8,705 bases of DNA from Candidatus Dormiibacterota bacterium. Its GTDB lineage: Bacteria; Chloroflexota; Dormibacteria; Dormibacterales; Dormibacteraceae. A program made the position numbers and the translations under genes. Position 1 is the stretch's first letter. Each line of letters starts with the position of its first letter. A model generated the notes under the pieces. It made no database searches. It was not told the DNA's origin and saw nothing but the letters and a program-made list of their open reading frames with translations. The DNA is taken from positions 1 to 8,705 of the forward strand of contig CATPBF010000024.1 of assembly GCA_955652585.1 (NCBI GenBank), given 5' to 3'. This document shows, piece after piece, positions 1 through 6,677 of this stretch.

Positions 1-810
1 GAGCCCGCCGCGCCGGGGTGGGATGTTCCCAAGACCCAGGAGCCCGCCGCGCCCGTCGCGCCGTCGTGGTCGGCCCCATCGGCGGCCCCTGCGCCACCGC
101 CGCCACCTGCGCCAATGGCACCCATGCAGCCTCAGGCTTTGGCCCCCGCTCCTGCCTGGTCGCCGCCGGCCGAATCTCCGGCTCTGCCGAAGTTCCCCGA
201 GCCTGCACCCATGGTGCCATCGCCCGACGCTGTCGCCTCGCCGCCGCCAGAGGCTCCGGCGCCCGCCCGTCCACCGTGGGAGTCGCCCGCAGGGACGGCC
301 CCCCCGCCGGCGCCGGCGCCGACTGCCGCGCCGATGCCCGATGTGGCCGAAACGATAGTCGCTCCCGGCGCAGCCGCCGCCGCGGCCGCGGCCCACGACG
401 CCACGGCCCTGATGCCCGCATGGCAGCCACCGCCTCCGGCGGCGCCCCCCGCCCCGCCCGATGCACCGGTCATCGGCGGTCCGACCCGACCGGTACGGAC
501 AGGCGGCGCGGGTCCGCAGGCCGAACTGACGATCGAGTCAGGTCCTGACGCCGGCCACACGCATCGCGCGAGCGACAGCGCGCTCCGCCTCGGGCGCTCG
601 CCCGACAACGACCTGATCCTTCGCGATCCGGCCACCAGCGGCCATCACGCCCGGGTGGAACGGCGCGGCGAGCAGTTCTGGATCGTCGACCTCGGGAGCA
701 CCAACGGGACGCTTGTCAATGGCGAGCCGATCCAGGAGAAGGAGCTCAATCACGGTGACCGCATCACCGTCGGACAGAACGCGGTTCACTTCTCAGTCCT
801 CGGCGGCTGA
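1..810 (+). CDS. FHA domain protein with long Pro/Ala-rich linker (5' truncated by window edge)
   Basis: The frame is open from base 1, so the true start lies upstream; 269 residues are visible. Residues 1 to about 170 are a low-complexity Pro/Ala-rich linker, including a run of eight alanines, probably disordered. From about residue 173 there is a complete FHA domain: Gly198-Arg199-Ser200, the S-x-x-H motif Ser213/His216, and Asp-Leu-Gly-Ser-Thr-Asn-Gly-Thr at 230-237. These are the loop residues that hold phosphothreonine peptides in this family. The protein ends right after the domain. It probably acts as a cytoplasmic phospho-dependent adaptor in Ser/Thr kinase signalling. A PP2C phosphatase gene follows 11 bases downstream on the same strand, which supports that role. 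What lies at the missing N-terminus (zinc ribbon, second FHA, membrane anchor) cannot be told. An inner ATG at 115 exists, but the linker composition continues upstream of it unbroken, so I do not take it as the start. Confidence 0.88.
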   Translation, partial: EPAAPGWDVPKTQEPAAPVAPSWSAPSAAPAPPPPPAPMAPMQPQALAPAPAWSPPAESPALPKFPEPAPMVPSPDAVASPPPEAPAPARPPWESPAGTAPPPAPAPTAAPMPDVAETIVAPGAAAAAAAAHDATALMPAWQPPPPAAPPAPPDAPVIGGPTRPVRTGGAGPQAELTIESGPDAGHTHRASDSALRLGRSPDNDLILRDPATSGHHARVERRGEQFWIVDLGSTNGTLVNGEPIQEKELNHGDRITVGQNAVHFSVLGG

Positions 811-821
811 CCGTCTCCGCA

Positions 822-1628
822 ATGCGCCTTAAGGTCGCTTCGGCGACCGACCCGGGCCTCGAGAGGGAGGAGAACGAGGACTCCGTGATCGTCTGGCGCG
901 ACAAAGCCGGCCTCGACACCCTGCTCGTCGTTTGCGACGGAATGGGTGGTCACGCCGCCGGTCAGATGGCCAGCAACATCGCGGTGACCACGCTCACGAG
1001 CGTGCTCGCGGAGGACGGCGACGAAGGACCCGATCTCGACCGCCTCAAGCGTGCTTGCAAGCAGGCCAACACCGCAGTGTTCGAAGCCGCGCGCGACAAT
1101 GCCGATTGGGCAGGCATGGGCAGCACCATGGTCGTGGCTGCGATCAGCAAAGGCGAGGTTGGCGTGCTCAATGTCGGCGACAGCCCGGCCTATCTGTTTC
1201 GTAACGGCGGCGCCAGGCTCATCTCTCAGGACCACTCGTGGCCTGCTGAACAGGTGCGTCTCGGCGTCATCAAGCCCGAGGAGGCGGCCACGCATCCGCT
1301 GAAGCACCGCCTCACGCGGGCGATCGGGGTCTGGGAGTCGATCCAGTCGTTTACGGACAGGATGAAGCTGGAGGAGGGAGACGCCATCGTCCTGTGCAGC
1401 GACGGCGTCGAGACCGCCGGTGTGAGTGTCGAGGAGATGGGCACGCTGTTGCTCAAGGACGGCAACCTCGAACATGGCGCCAAGCGCGTGATCGAAAGAT
1501 GCCGAGAGCTCGGCGCACCGGATAACGTCACGGTGGCGGTGGCGCGGGTCGAGGTCGATGTGACCAAGACGCAGGCGCTGCCGAGGCTGAAGAAAATCGG
1601 CCTAATGCAGAAAGGCGCGAACCATTAG
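822..1628 (+). CDS. PP2C-family Ser/Thr protein phosphatase
   Basis: A 268-residue single-domain soluble phosphatase of the bacterial PP2C (PPM, Stp/PrpC) type. It would remove phosphate from Ser/Thr residues using two Mn/Mg ions. Family motifs in order are: Glu-Asn-Glu-Asp-Ser at 17-21; Val-Cys-Asp-Gly-Met-Gly-Gly-His at 37-44; Gly-Met-Gly-Ser-Thr at 98-102; Gly-Asp-Ser at 119-121; Leu-Thr-Arg-Ala-Ile-Gly at 164-169; Cys-Ser-Asp-Gly-Val at 192-196; and Pro-Asp-Asn-Val-Thr-Val at 233-238. The metal-binding aspartates (20, 39, 194, 234) are all present, so it should be active. One oddity is Gly-Asp-Ser-Pro-Ala-Tyr, where many relatives have Arg after Ser. No membrane segment or extra domain is seen. 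The ATG at 822 starts just before the first beta strand and has no clear Shine-Dalgarno; the gene is probably coupled to the FHA gene 11 bases upstream. Its last 27 bases overlap the end of glcF on the other strand. Confidence 0.93.
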   Translation: MRLKVASATDPGLEREENEDSVIVWRDKAGLDTLLVVCDGMGGHAAGQMASNIAVTTLTSVLAEDGDEGPDLDRLKRACKQANTAVFEAARDNADWAGMGSTMVVAAISKGEVGVLNVGDSPAYLFRNGGARLISQDHSWPAEQVRLGVIKPEEAATHPLKHRLTRAIGVWESIQSFTDRMKLEEGDAIVLCSDGVETAGVSVEEMGTLLLKDGNLEHGAKRVIERCRELGAPDNVTVAVARVEVDVTKTQALPRLKKIGLMQKGANH

Positions 1629-2804
1629 TTCGGCGACATGTTCGACACGCATCGTCGAGCCCTGCGCCCTGAGTCCCGATTCCAGCTGCATCTGACAGCC
1701 CGGGTTGGCGGTCACGATCAGCTCCGCGCGCGTGCTCGCGACGTCCTCCAGCTTCTCGCGCAGGATCCGCGCCGACATCTCTGGCTCCAGAGTGCTGTAA
1801 AGGCCGGCCGCGCCACAGCAGATGTCCGGGTGCCGCATCTCGACCAGCTCGACTCCTGGGATTGCGCGAATGAGGTCGCGCGGCTGCTTGCGAATTCGCT
1901 GCGCATGCGCGAGGTGGCACGCGTCCTGGTACGTGACGCGCATCTTCACCTCACGCTGGGGAGTGGGCAGGCCGATCTCGGCCAGCCATTCAGTCAGATC
2001 CTTGACGCGCCCTTTGAGCTCCGGATAGAAGTCCTTCAGGTGTGAGCCGCAACCCGCCGAGTCGACGATGAGCGCTTCAAAGTTCGAGTCGCGATAGACC
2101 TGCATGTTCGCGTCGCGCAGGCGCTCCGCGCCCTCGAGATCACCGTTGTGCGCGAGCAGTGCGCCGCAGCATCTCTCCGCGCGCGGAAACCACACCTCGC
2201 AGCCGGCGAGCTGCAGCAGCCTGACCGCCGCCTCATGCGACTGCGGGTAGAGGATCGGCATCACGCATCCCACCAGGAAGGCGACGCGATGCTTCCTGGC
2301 GCCGATGGCCGGTGCGATCCCACCGGGGGGCGGTTGAAACCGCTCGCGCAACTTGGGCAGCTGCCGCCCCGAACTCACAATCGATGTCAGCCCCAGGGTC
2401 TGCGCCGTCCTGGTAATGGCGCCGAAGGTACGCAAGCGCCGCGGCTTGGCCACGATCTGTCGCAGCGCCGTCCGCGCGAGCCAGTGCTTCGGCGCGGGAC
2501 GGCGTAAGCGCTCCACCTCCGATCGCCCGGCCTCGATGATCCTTCCGTAAGGGACGCCGGAAGGGCAGACTGCCTCGCAGGTCCGGCAGCCGAGGCAGAG
2601 GTCGATGTGTCGCGCCTGGTCTTCGGTAAAGGGAATCTCGCCGCGCTTCCACTGCGTCATGAGGTAGATGCGCCCGCGTGGCGATTCTGTTTCCAGACCC
2701 GTCTGCCGGAACGTCGGACAGGCATCGAGGCAGAGCCCGCAGTGGACGCACGTCGCCAGGTCGTCGTCGCTGAGTCGCGCGAAGATCTCCTTCGCCTCTG
2801 TCAC
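1602..2804 (-). CDS. glcF: Glycolate oxidase iron-sulfur subunit GlcF
   Basis: A 400-residue protein, close to the usual GlcF length. Two ferredoxin-type 4Fe-4S motifs lie near the N-terminus: Cys19/22/25/29-Pro and Cys70/73/76/80-Pro. Two cysteine-rich CCG domains follow, as in heterodisulfide reductase subunit B: Cys180, Cys212-Cys213-Gly, Cys252; then Cys296, Cys329-Cys330-Gly, Cys370. It would carry electrons from the flavin subunits GlcD/GlcE towards the quinone pool at the membrane. The frame is open upstream to an ATG at 2897, but I choose the GTG at 2804. It has a strong GGGGAGG ribosome site eight bases upstream, overlaps the glcE stop as GTGA, and begins directly before the conserved cluster domain; the extra 31 residues would be an antisense shadow of glcE. 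Third gene of the glcDEF set. It ends with TAG and overlaps the convergent PP2C gene by 27 bases. LutA-like proteins share the fold, but the glcD/glcE neighbours decide the call. Confidence 0.93.
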   Translation of the reverse strand: MTEAKEIFARLSDDDLATCVHCGLCLDACPTFRQTGLETESPRGRIYLMTQWKRGEIPFTEDQARHIDLCLGCRTCEAVCPSGVPYGRIIEAGRSEVERLRRPAPKHWLARTALRQIVAKPRRLRTFGAITRTAQTLGLTSIVSSGRQLPKLRERFQPPPGGIAPAIGARKHRVAFLVGCVMPILYPQSHEAAVRLLQLAGCEVWFPRAERCCGALLAHNGDLEGAERLRDANMQVYRDSNFEALIVDSAGCGSHLKDFYPELKGRVKDLTEWLAEIGLPTPQREVKMRVTYQDACHLAHAQRIRKQPRDLIRAIPGVELVEMRHPDICCGAAGLYSTLEPEMSARILREKLEDVASTRAELIVTANPGCQMQLESGLRAQGSTMRVEHVAELMVRAFLH

Positions 2805-3895
2805 ACGACAAACCTCCCCGGGTTGATCACCTGGTTCGGATCGAAAGCCGAGCGAAGGCGGCGCATGAGATGCAGCGTGGCGGGTGGCGTGCCCCACGCG
2901 CCGGCATCGTGTCGGAACTCCGTCGGTCCGGCCAGCAGCACGACCGAACCTCCTGCGGCTGCGGCCGCCGCACGTACACGCCGCACGTCATCAGCGTCGC
3001 CTGCGACCGACCAGTTGGCGATCCCTATGCCGGGGGATGCCCACCATTGCTGATCCGATCCGAGGTTGTCAACGATGGAGCGCAGCTGGTGTCGCGGCAT
3101 CGCGATCCGCGCCCAGCGCGCAGGCGCGGCCTTCGAGTGCAGGTCCCATGCCGCAGCATCCGCTTTCTTCCAGCCCAGCTCGGCGACCATGCGCTTGGTG
3201 GCTTCCGGGCTGCCGAGAAATCGCGCGAGGACGCGGCCGTTCGGGAACAGCTCAACGGCGGCCGGCGCCATCGGCATGGCGAGGACTCGCTCCGCCGCCA
3301 CCCAGGCCTCATGAACGGACTCGTGCGTCGATTCGACCGTCACGTCCATCAGCGGCTTCGGGAACACCTTGAACGACGCGGCGACGATCACGCCCAGCGT
3401 TCCGAGCGCGCCGTAGTGAAGCTTCATCAGGTCGTAGCCGCTCACGTTCTTGACCACGCGCCCACCCGCGCTCACCAGGCGGCCGTCCGGGAGCGCCACG
3501 CGGATTCCGATGAGGAAGTCCCGAGGCGAGCCATAACGCAGCCGCAGGGGGCCAGTCCAGCCCGAGGCGAGCAGGCCGCCGATGGTGTGGCCGGGTGAGT
3601 TGAACGGGTCGACCGGGAGGAACTGGCCGCTCTTGCCGAGTTCCGCCTGGAGCGCTTCGAGCGCGATGCCCGCCTCGACGCTGACCACCATGTCAGCCTG
3701 CGAGTGCTCGAGCACACGATCGAGGGCGGTCGTCCTGAGCTCGATGCCTTCGCGAGCAGGCGGATCGCCCATCTGTGCGGCCCGCCCCGCTCCCACCGGA
3801 AATACGGCCAACCCGGCCTCGGCCGCTTCGTGAAGGCGCCGCGCCAGCTCTTCCGCGGTGGCGGGCTTCTCGGCCGTCGCGCTCTTCACCACCAC
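2801..3895 (-). CDS. glcE: Glycolate oxidase FAD-binding subunit GlcE
   Basis: About 364 residues, near the usual GlcE length of about 350. It is a short relative of GlcD with the FAD_binding_4 (PCMH-type) domain: Pro-Val-Gly-Ala-Gly-Arg at 33-38, Gly-His-Thr-Ile-Gly-Gly at 102-107, and the block around Gly-Ser-Pro-Arg-Asp-Phe (122-127) to Gly-Ala-Leu-Gly-Thr-Leu-Gly (162-168). It ends with the Asn-Pro-Gly-Arg-Phe tail (358-362) that closes these oxidases. It pairs with GlcD and GlcF in glycolate oxidase. The start is ambiguous: three GTG codons stand in a row (3895, 3892, 3889). A GAGG lies 4, 7 or 10 bases upstream of them respectively. The third would give a GTGA overlap with the glcD stop, identical in form to the glcE/glcF junction. 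The choice changes only two residues. Expression is probably translationally coupled to glcD. Confidence 0.92.
   Translation of the reverse strand: MVVKSATAEKPATAEELARRLHEAAEAGLAVFPVGAGRAAQMGDPPAREGIELRTTALDRVLEHSQADMVVSVEAGIALEALQAELGKSGQFLPVDPFNSPGHTIGGLLASGWTGPLRLRYGSPRDFLIGIRVALPDGRLVSAGGRVVKNVSGYDLMKLHYGALGTLGVIVAASFKVFPKPLMDVTVESTHESVHEAWVAAERVLAMPMAPAAVELFPNGRVLARFLGSPEATKRMVAELGWKKADAAAWDLHSKAAPARWARIAMPRHQLRSIVDNLGSDQQWWASPGIGIANWSVAGDADDVRRVRAAAAAAGGSVVLLAGPTEFRHDAGAWGTPPATLHLMRRLRSAFDPNQVINPGRFVV
2813..2819 (-). promoter_or_regulatory. Ribosome binding site of glcF (decides its GTG start)
   Basis: Read on the minus strand, GGGGAGG is followed by eight bases (TTTGTCGT) and then GTG at 2804. 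It lies inside the last codons of glcE. This is the clearest Shine-Dalgarno in the window and favours the GTG start over the ATG at 2897. Confidence 0.75.
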
Positions 3896-5328
3896 TTGGC
3901 CTCGATCGCGAGACCAGTGCGTCCTGCGAGCTGGGCGTGTTTGCGTTTGGGGTCGGGAAAGATCTTGCCCGGGTTCATGATCCCGTGCGCATCCAGCGCG
4001 ACCTTCACCCGTTGCATGGCGTCGAGGTCGTCGGCGCTATAGACCCATGGCATGAAAGCGCTCTTCTCGAGTCCGATCCCATGCTCGCCAGACAGGGCGC
4101 CGCCAAGCTCGACGACCGCGCGCAGCATCTCCTCGCCCGCGCTTTCCACCTGGGGCAGCACGTCGCGTTCGCGAAGGTCGAAAAGGATGTTGGGATGCAG
4201 GTTGCCGTCGCCCGCGTGGAAGACATTGGCAACCGGAAGCTTGTAGTGGATGCCGATCTCTCCGACGGCCGACAGGATCTGGGGCAGCTTGGAGCGCGGC
4301 ACCACCCCGTCGTGCAGGTAGTAGTTGGGCTTGATGCGCCCGAGCGCGCCGATCGCGCCCTTGCGGCCGGCCCACAGGAGGTCGCGCTCGGCCGGACTCT
4401 GGGCTTCGCGCATCGCATAGCCCTGGTTCTGTGAGAGCACCGCGCGCACTGCAGCCATCAACTCGATTGTCGACTCGGGGATGCCGTCGACCTCGACCAG
4501 CAGGACGGCGCCGGCGTCGGTCGGATACCCCGCGTGGTAATGCGCCTCCACCGCACCGACGCAGACCTGGTCCATCATCTCGAGCGCCGCGGGAACGATG
4601 CCACTTCCGATCACCGCGGACACCGCCTGGCTGGCCGCCTCGATGGTGGGGAACGCCGCGAGCAACGTGGCCACACTGGGCGGCGTGCGCAGCAAGCGCA
4701 CCTTGATCTTCGTGATCGCGCACAGCGTTCCTTCCGAGCCGACGAGCACGCCGCACAGGTCAAGCCCAATGCGATCGGGCGAATCTCCGCTCACCCAGTG
4801 GACGCTTCCATCCGCAAAGACGACCTCCATGCCGAGGACGTGATTGGTGGTGACGCCGTAGTACAGGCAGTGGGGGCCGCCCGAGTTCTCGGCGGCGTTG
4901 CCCCCGATGGTGCATGCCTTCTGGCTCGAAGGATCTGGCGCGTAGAACAGCTTGTGCGCGGCGGCTGCCAGCGACAGCTCCTGGTTGACGACCCCCGGTT
5001 CGACCAACGCCGTCTGCGCGATCGGGTCGATCTCGAGGATCCTGCGCATTCGCGTCACCTGCAGCGCGATGCCGCCGTGGATGGTGACGGCGCCGCCCGA
5101 CAGCCCGGTGCCGGCACCGCGGGGCACGATCGGGATGCGGTGCTTGGCCGCCACCCTGATCACCGAGGAGACCTCCGCGGTATTCGCGGGGAGGACCACC
5201 GCGTCCGGCACGGCGCCCTCGATGGACGCATCGCGTTCGAAGATGCGCAGGTCGTTTTTGGAATCGATCACGTGCTCGCGGCCGACCGCGCGCCGCAGCT
5301 CCTCGATTACAGCCTTTTCCAGCGCCAT
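3886..5328 (-). CDS. glcD: Glycolate oxidase FAD-linked subunit GlcD
   Basis: A 480-residue flavoprotein that oxidises glycolate (possibly also D-lactate) to the 2-oxo acid. The N-terminal FAD-binding domain shows Pro-Arg-Gly-Ala-Gly-Thr-Gly-Leu-Ser-Gly at 69-78, the Pro-Asp-Pro-Ser-Ser to Gly-Gly-Asn-Ala-Ala-Glu-Asn-Ser-Gly-Gly block at 131-151, and Val-Gly-Ser-Glu-Gly-Thr-Leu at 196-202. The C-terminal FAD-oxidase domain has His-Ala-Gly-Asp-Gly-Asn-Leu-His-Pro at 371-379, Gly-Glu-His-Gly-Ile-Gly at 414-419 and Met-Asn-Pro-Gly-Lys at 451-455. The frame is open to 5457, but I place the start at ATG 5328. It overlaps the stop of the upstream small gene by one base (TGATG) and begins at the usual distance before the FAD domain. 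E. coli GlcD is 499 residues. No close Shine-Dalgarno is seen, so coupling to the upstream gene is likely. Order glcD-glcE-glcF is as in known glc operons. Confidence 0.94.
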   Translation of the reverse strand: MALEKAVIEELRRAVGREHVIDSKNDLRIFERDASIEGAVPDAVVLPANTAEVSSVIRVAAKHRIPIVPRGAGTGLSGGAVTIHGGIALQVTRMRRILEIDPIAQTALVEPGVVNQELSLAAAAHKLFYAPDPSSQKACTIGGNAAENSGGPHCLYYGVTTNHVLGMEVVFADGSVHWVSGDSPDRIGLDLCGVLVGSEGTLCAITKIKVRLLRTPPSVATLLAAFPTIEAASQAVSAVIGSGIVPAALEMMDQVCVGAVEAHYHAGYPTDAGAVLLVEVDGIPESTIELMAAVRAVLSQNQGYAMREAQSPAERDLLWAGRKGAIGALGRIKPNYYLHDGVVPRSKLPQILSAVGEIGIHYKLPVANVFHAGDGNLHPNILFDLRERDVLPQVESAGEEMLRAVVELGGALSGEHGIGLEKSAFMPWVYSADDLDAMQRVKVALDAHGIMNPGKIFPDPKRKHAQLAGRTGLAIEAKWW

Positions 5329-5609
5329 CAGGCGAGCGGAGCCTCGTGTTCCGGGCTGCGCTCGAAGGCCTCGAAACGGCGGGTCTTGGCGCCGGGCAGC
5401 CCGGGAGCTTCGTTCGCCTCTGCCCCATGGATCAAGAGGCGGAGCCACCGCTCGCATTCCTCGTCGGAGGGCATCCGGTCAGAGCGCTCGAATATGACCT
5501 CCTGGATGCGGCTGTGGGGTGACACCTGGATGGTGTACCAGACCGCAAGGCCATCTGCAGTTACAACCCGGTGGCGCTCGTCGACCCGCCGGTTGACCGG
5601 CAGCTTCAT
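5328..5609 (-). CDS. Small protein of unknown function leading the glcDEF operon
   Basis: I do not recognise this 93-residue protein. It is charged and soluble-looking, with no signal peptide, membrane segment or Cys cluster. It contains a central beta-like stretch (Val-Trp-Tyr-Thr-Ile-Gln, residues 23-28) and an acidic-to-basic helix-like segment around Glu-Glu-Cys-Glu-Arg-Trp-Leu-Arg-Leu-Leu-Ile (50-60). I think it is real because its codons favour G/C at the third position like its neighbours. Its TGA also overlaps the glcD ATG by one base (TGATG), an operon-type junction, and the preferred ATG has a GAGG eight bases upstream. A GTG at 5666 would extend it to 112 residues, with no obvious ribosome site and only 24 bases left before the divergent gene. 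An ATG at 5768 would run under that gene and is unlikely. A role as accessory or regulator of glycolate oxidase is inferred only from position. Confidence 0.62.
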   Translation of the reverse strand: MKLPVNRRVDERHRVVTADGLAVWYTIQVSPHSRIQEVIFERSDRMPSDEECERWLRLLIHGAEANEAPGLPGAKTRRFEAFERSPEHEAPLA

Positions 5610-5677
5610 CGGTCGTGCCTCGGCGACCGCGCGCAGCTGCGCAGCCTCGGCCTCGATATCCTCCACCAGGTCCAGCT

Positions 5678-5683
5678 TAAACT
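5678..5683 (+). promoter_or_regulatory. Possible -10 element for a leaderless URO-D-like transcript
   Basis: TAAACT fits the TANNNT pattern of bacterial -10 elements and ends seven bases before the ATG at 5691. Transcription would therefore begin at or next to the start codon. No Shine-Dalgarno precedes this ATG, which fits a leaderless mRNA. No good -35 element is seen, and a six-base match is weak evidence alone. It sits in the 81-base gap between the divergent small gene (5609) and this gene. Confidence 0.25.
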
Positions 5684-5690
5684 CGAACCG

Positions 5691-6677
5691 ATGGACGGAC
5701 GGAAGCGGGTGGAGGCGGCGATCGCAATGGGCGTGGCCGACCGGCCCCCGTTTGGAGCCTGGGGTCATACGTACCGCGAGGAATGGTCACCGGCGGACCT
5801 CGCCGCGGTCACCGTGCAGCGCGCCAAGCTCTTCGAGTGGGATTTCGTGAAATTCCAACCGCGAGCCTCGTGCTTCGCGGAGGCGTTCGGCTCCGTTTAC
5901 AGGCCGGCCGGTCACCGTCTCAAGGGCCCGGTCCTGGAGAGCGAAGCGGTGCCTGATCTCGAAGCCTGGAGCACGGTCGCCCTGGTCAACCGCAAGGCGC
6001 TCGATGACCAGGTCGACTCGCTGCACATGGTCGTGAAGCAGCTTGGATTTGGCGTTCCGGTCATCCAGACGGTCTTCAGCCCGCTCACGGTCGCGGGCTA
6101 TCTCGTGGGCAAGAACAAAGCGCGCGTGGTTCGCGAGTTGCGCCAGCATCCGGACCTGGTTCGGCCGGCGCTGGACCGGATCGCGGAAGCCCTCGTGGAC
6201 TTCAGCAAGCGGTCGATCGGCGCGGGCGCTGCAGGTGTTTTCTACGCGATCTCGGGCTACACCAGTCGCGACGCGATGCCGGAGGACGTTTATCGCGAGC
6301 TCGTGCTGGGCACCGACCAGGCTGTCCTGGGCCACATGCCACGCGAGGCGTGGTTCAACGTCGTCCACCTGTGCGGCTCCAAGCTTCAGTTCGACCTGGT
6401 CAACGAGATGCCGTCGCAGGTCGTGAGCTGGTCGATCCACAACCTCGGCACGCCGACGCTCTCACAGGGCCGCAACCTGAGCGGCCGCGCCGTGATGGGT
6501 GGGCTCGGCCAGCGCAAGAGCCTCCTCTACGGACCGCCGGCCGAGGTGCAGGCGGAGGCGAAACGCGCGATCGCCGACACTGGCGGCCGCGGGCTGCTGC
6601 TGGCCCCCGGCTGCTCGGTGCCACCTCGGGTGCGCGACATCAACCTGGTGGCCATCAGAGAAGCGGTCGCCGCTTGA
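5691..6677 (+). CDS. URO-D superfamily protein, corrinoid methyltransferase-like (MtaA/MtbA type) rather than HemE
   Basis: A 328-residue protein of the uroporphyrinogen decarboxylase (URO-D) TIM-barrel superfamily. The N-terminus (Lys-Arg-Val-Glu-Ala-Ala at 5-10, Asp-Arg-Pro-Pro at 17-20, Asp-Phe-Val-Lys at 51-54) is typical of the family. The Arg-Gln-Ala-Gly-Arg-Tyr substrate motif of true HemE is absent; Trp-Gly-His-Thr-Tyr stands near that place. It does carry His226-Leu-Cys228-Gly, then Ala-Pro-Gly-Cys308 about 80 residues later. That matches the pattern and approximate spacing of the zinc ligands (His-X-Cys...Cys) in methylcobamide:CoM methyltransferases MtaA/MtbA. So it probably binds zinc and activates a thiol for methyl transfer, perhaps with a corrinoid; substrate unknown. 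Start ATG 5691 is preferred over 5571, because the extra 40 residues are antisense to the small gene and look non-family. No Shine-Dalgarno is visible. It is the first gene of a pair with the VOC gene and is divergent from the glc operon. Confidence 0.85.
   Translation: MDGRKRVEAAIAMGVADRPPFGAWGHTYREEWSPADLAAVTVQRAKLFEWDFVKFQPRASCFAEAFGSVYRPAGHRLKGPVLESEAVPDLEAWSTVALVNRKALDDQVDSLHMVVKQLGFGVPVIQTVFSPLTVAGYLVGKNKARVVRELRQHPDLVRPALDRIAEALVDFSKRSIGAGAAGVFYAISGYTSRDAMPEDVYRELVLGTDQAVLGHMPREAWFNVVHLCGSKLQFDLVNEMPSQVVSWSIHNLGTPTLSQGRNLSGRAVMGGLGQRKSLLYGPPAEVQAEAKRAIADTGGRGLLLAPGCSVPPRVRDINLVAIREAVAA

Noticed and set aside
132..635. Gly/Ala-rich minus-strand frame opposite the FHA gene
   Set aside because: It mirrors the Pro/Ala-rich linker; low-complexity composition explains the long frame.
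786..1475. A 229-codon open frame on the minus strand
   Set aside because: It is antisense to the PP2C gene, whose catalytic motifs are all present on the plus strand; no family features are seen in the minus translation.
5571..5690. Upstream extension of the URO-D-like gene to an ATG at 5571
   Set aside because: The 40 added residues do not resemble the URO-D N-terminus and overlap the small minus-strand gene. The family-like sequence begins right after ATG 5691.
4534..5850. A 438-codon open frame on the plus strand
   Set aside because: It runs antisense through glcD and the small upstream gene. The translation is Arg/His/Gly-rich without motifs, a usual mirror effect of high-GC coding DNA.
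5691..6677. Annotation as uroporphyrinogen decarboxylase HemE
   Set aside because: The HemE substrate-binding Arg-Gln-Ala-Gly-Arg-Tyr motif is missing and a His-X-Cys...Cys motif of the methyltransferase branch is present.
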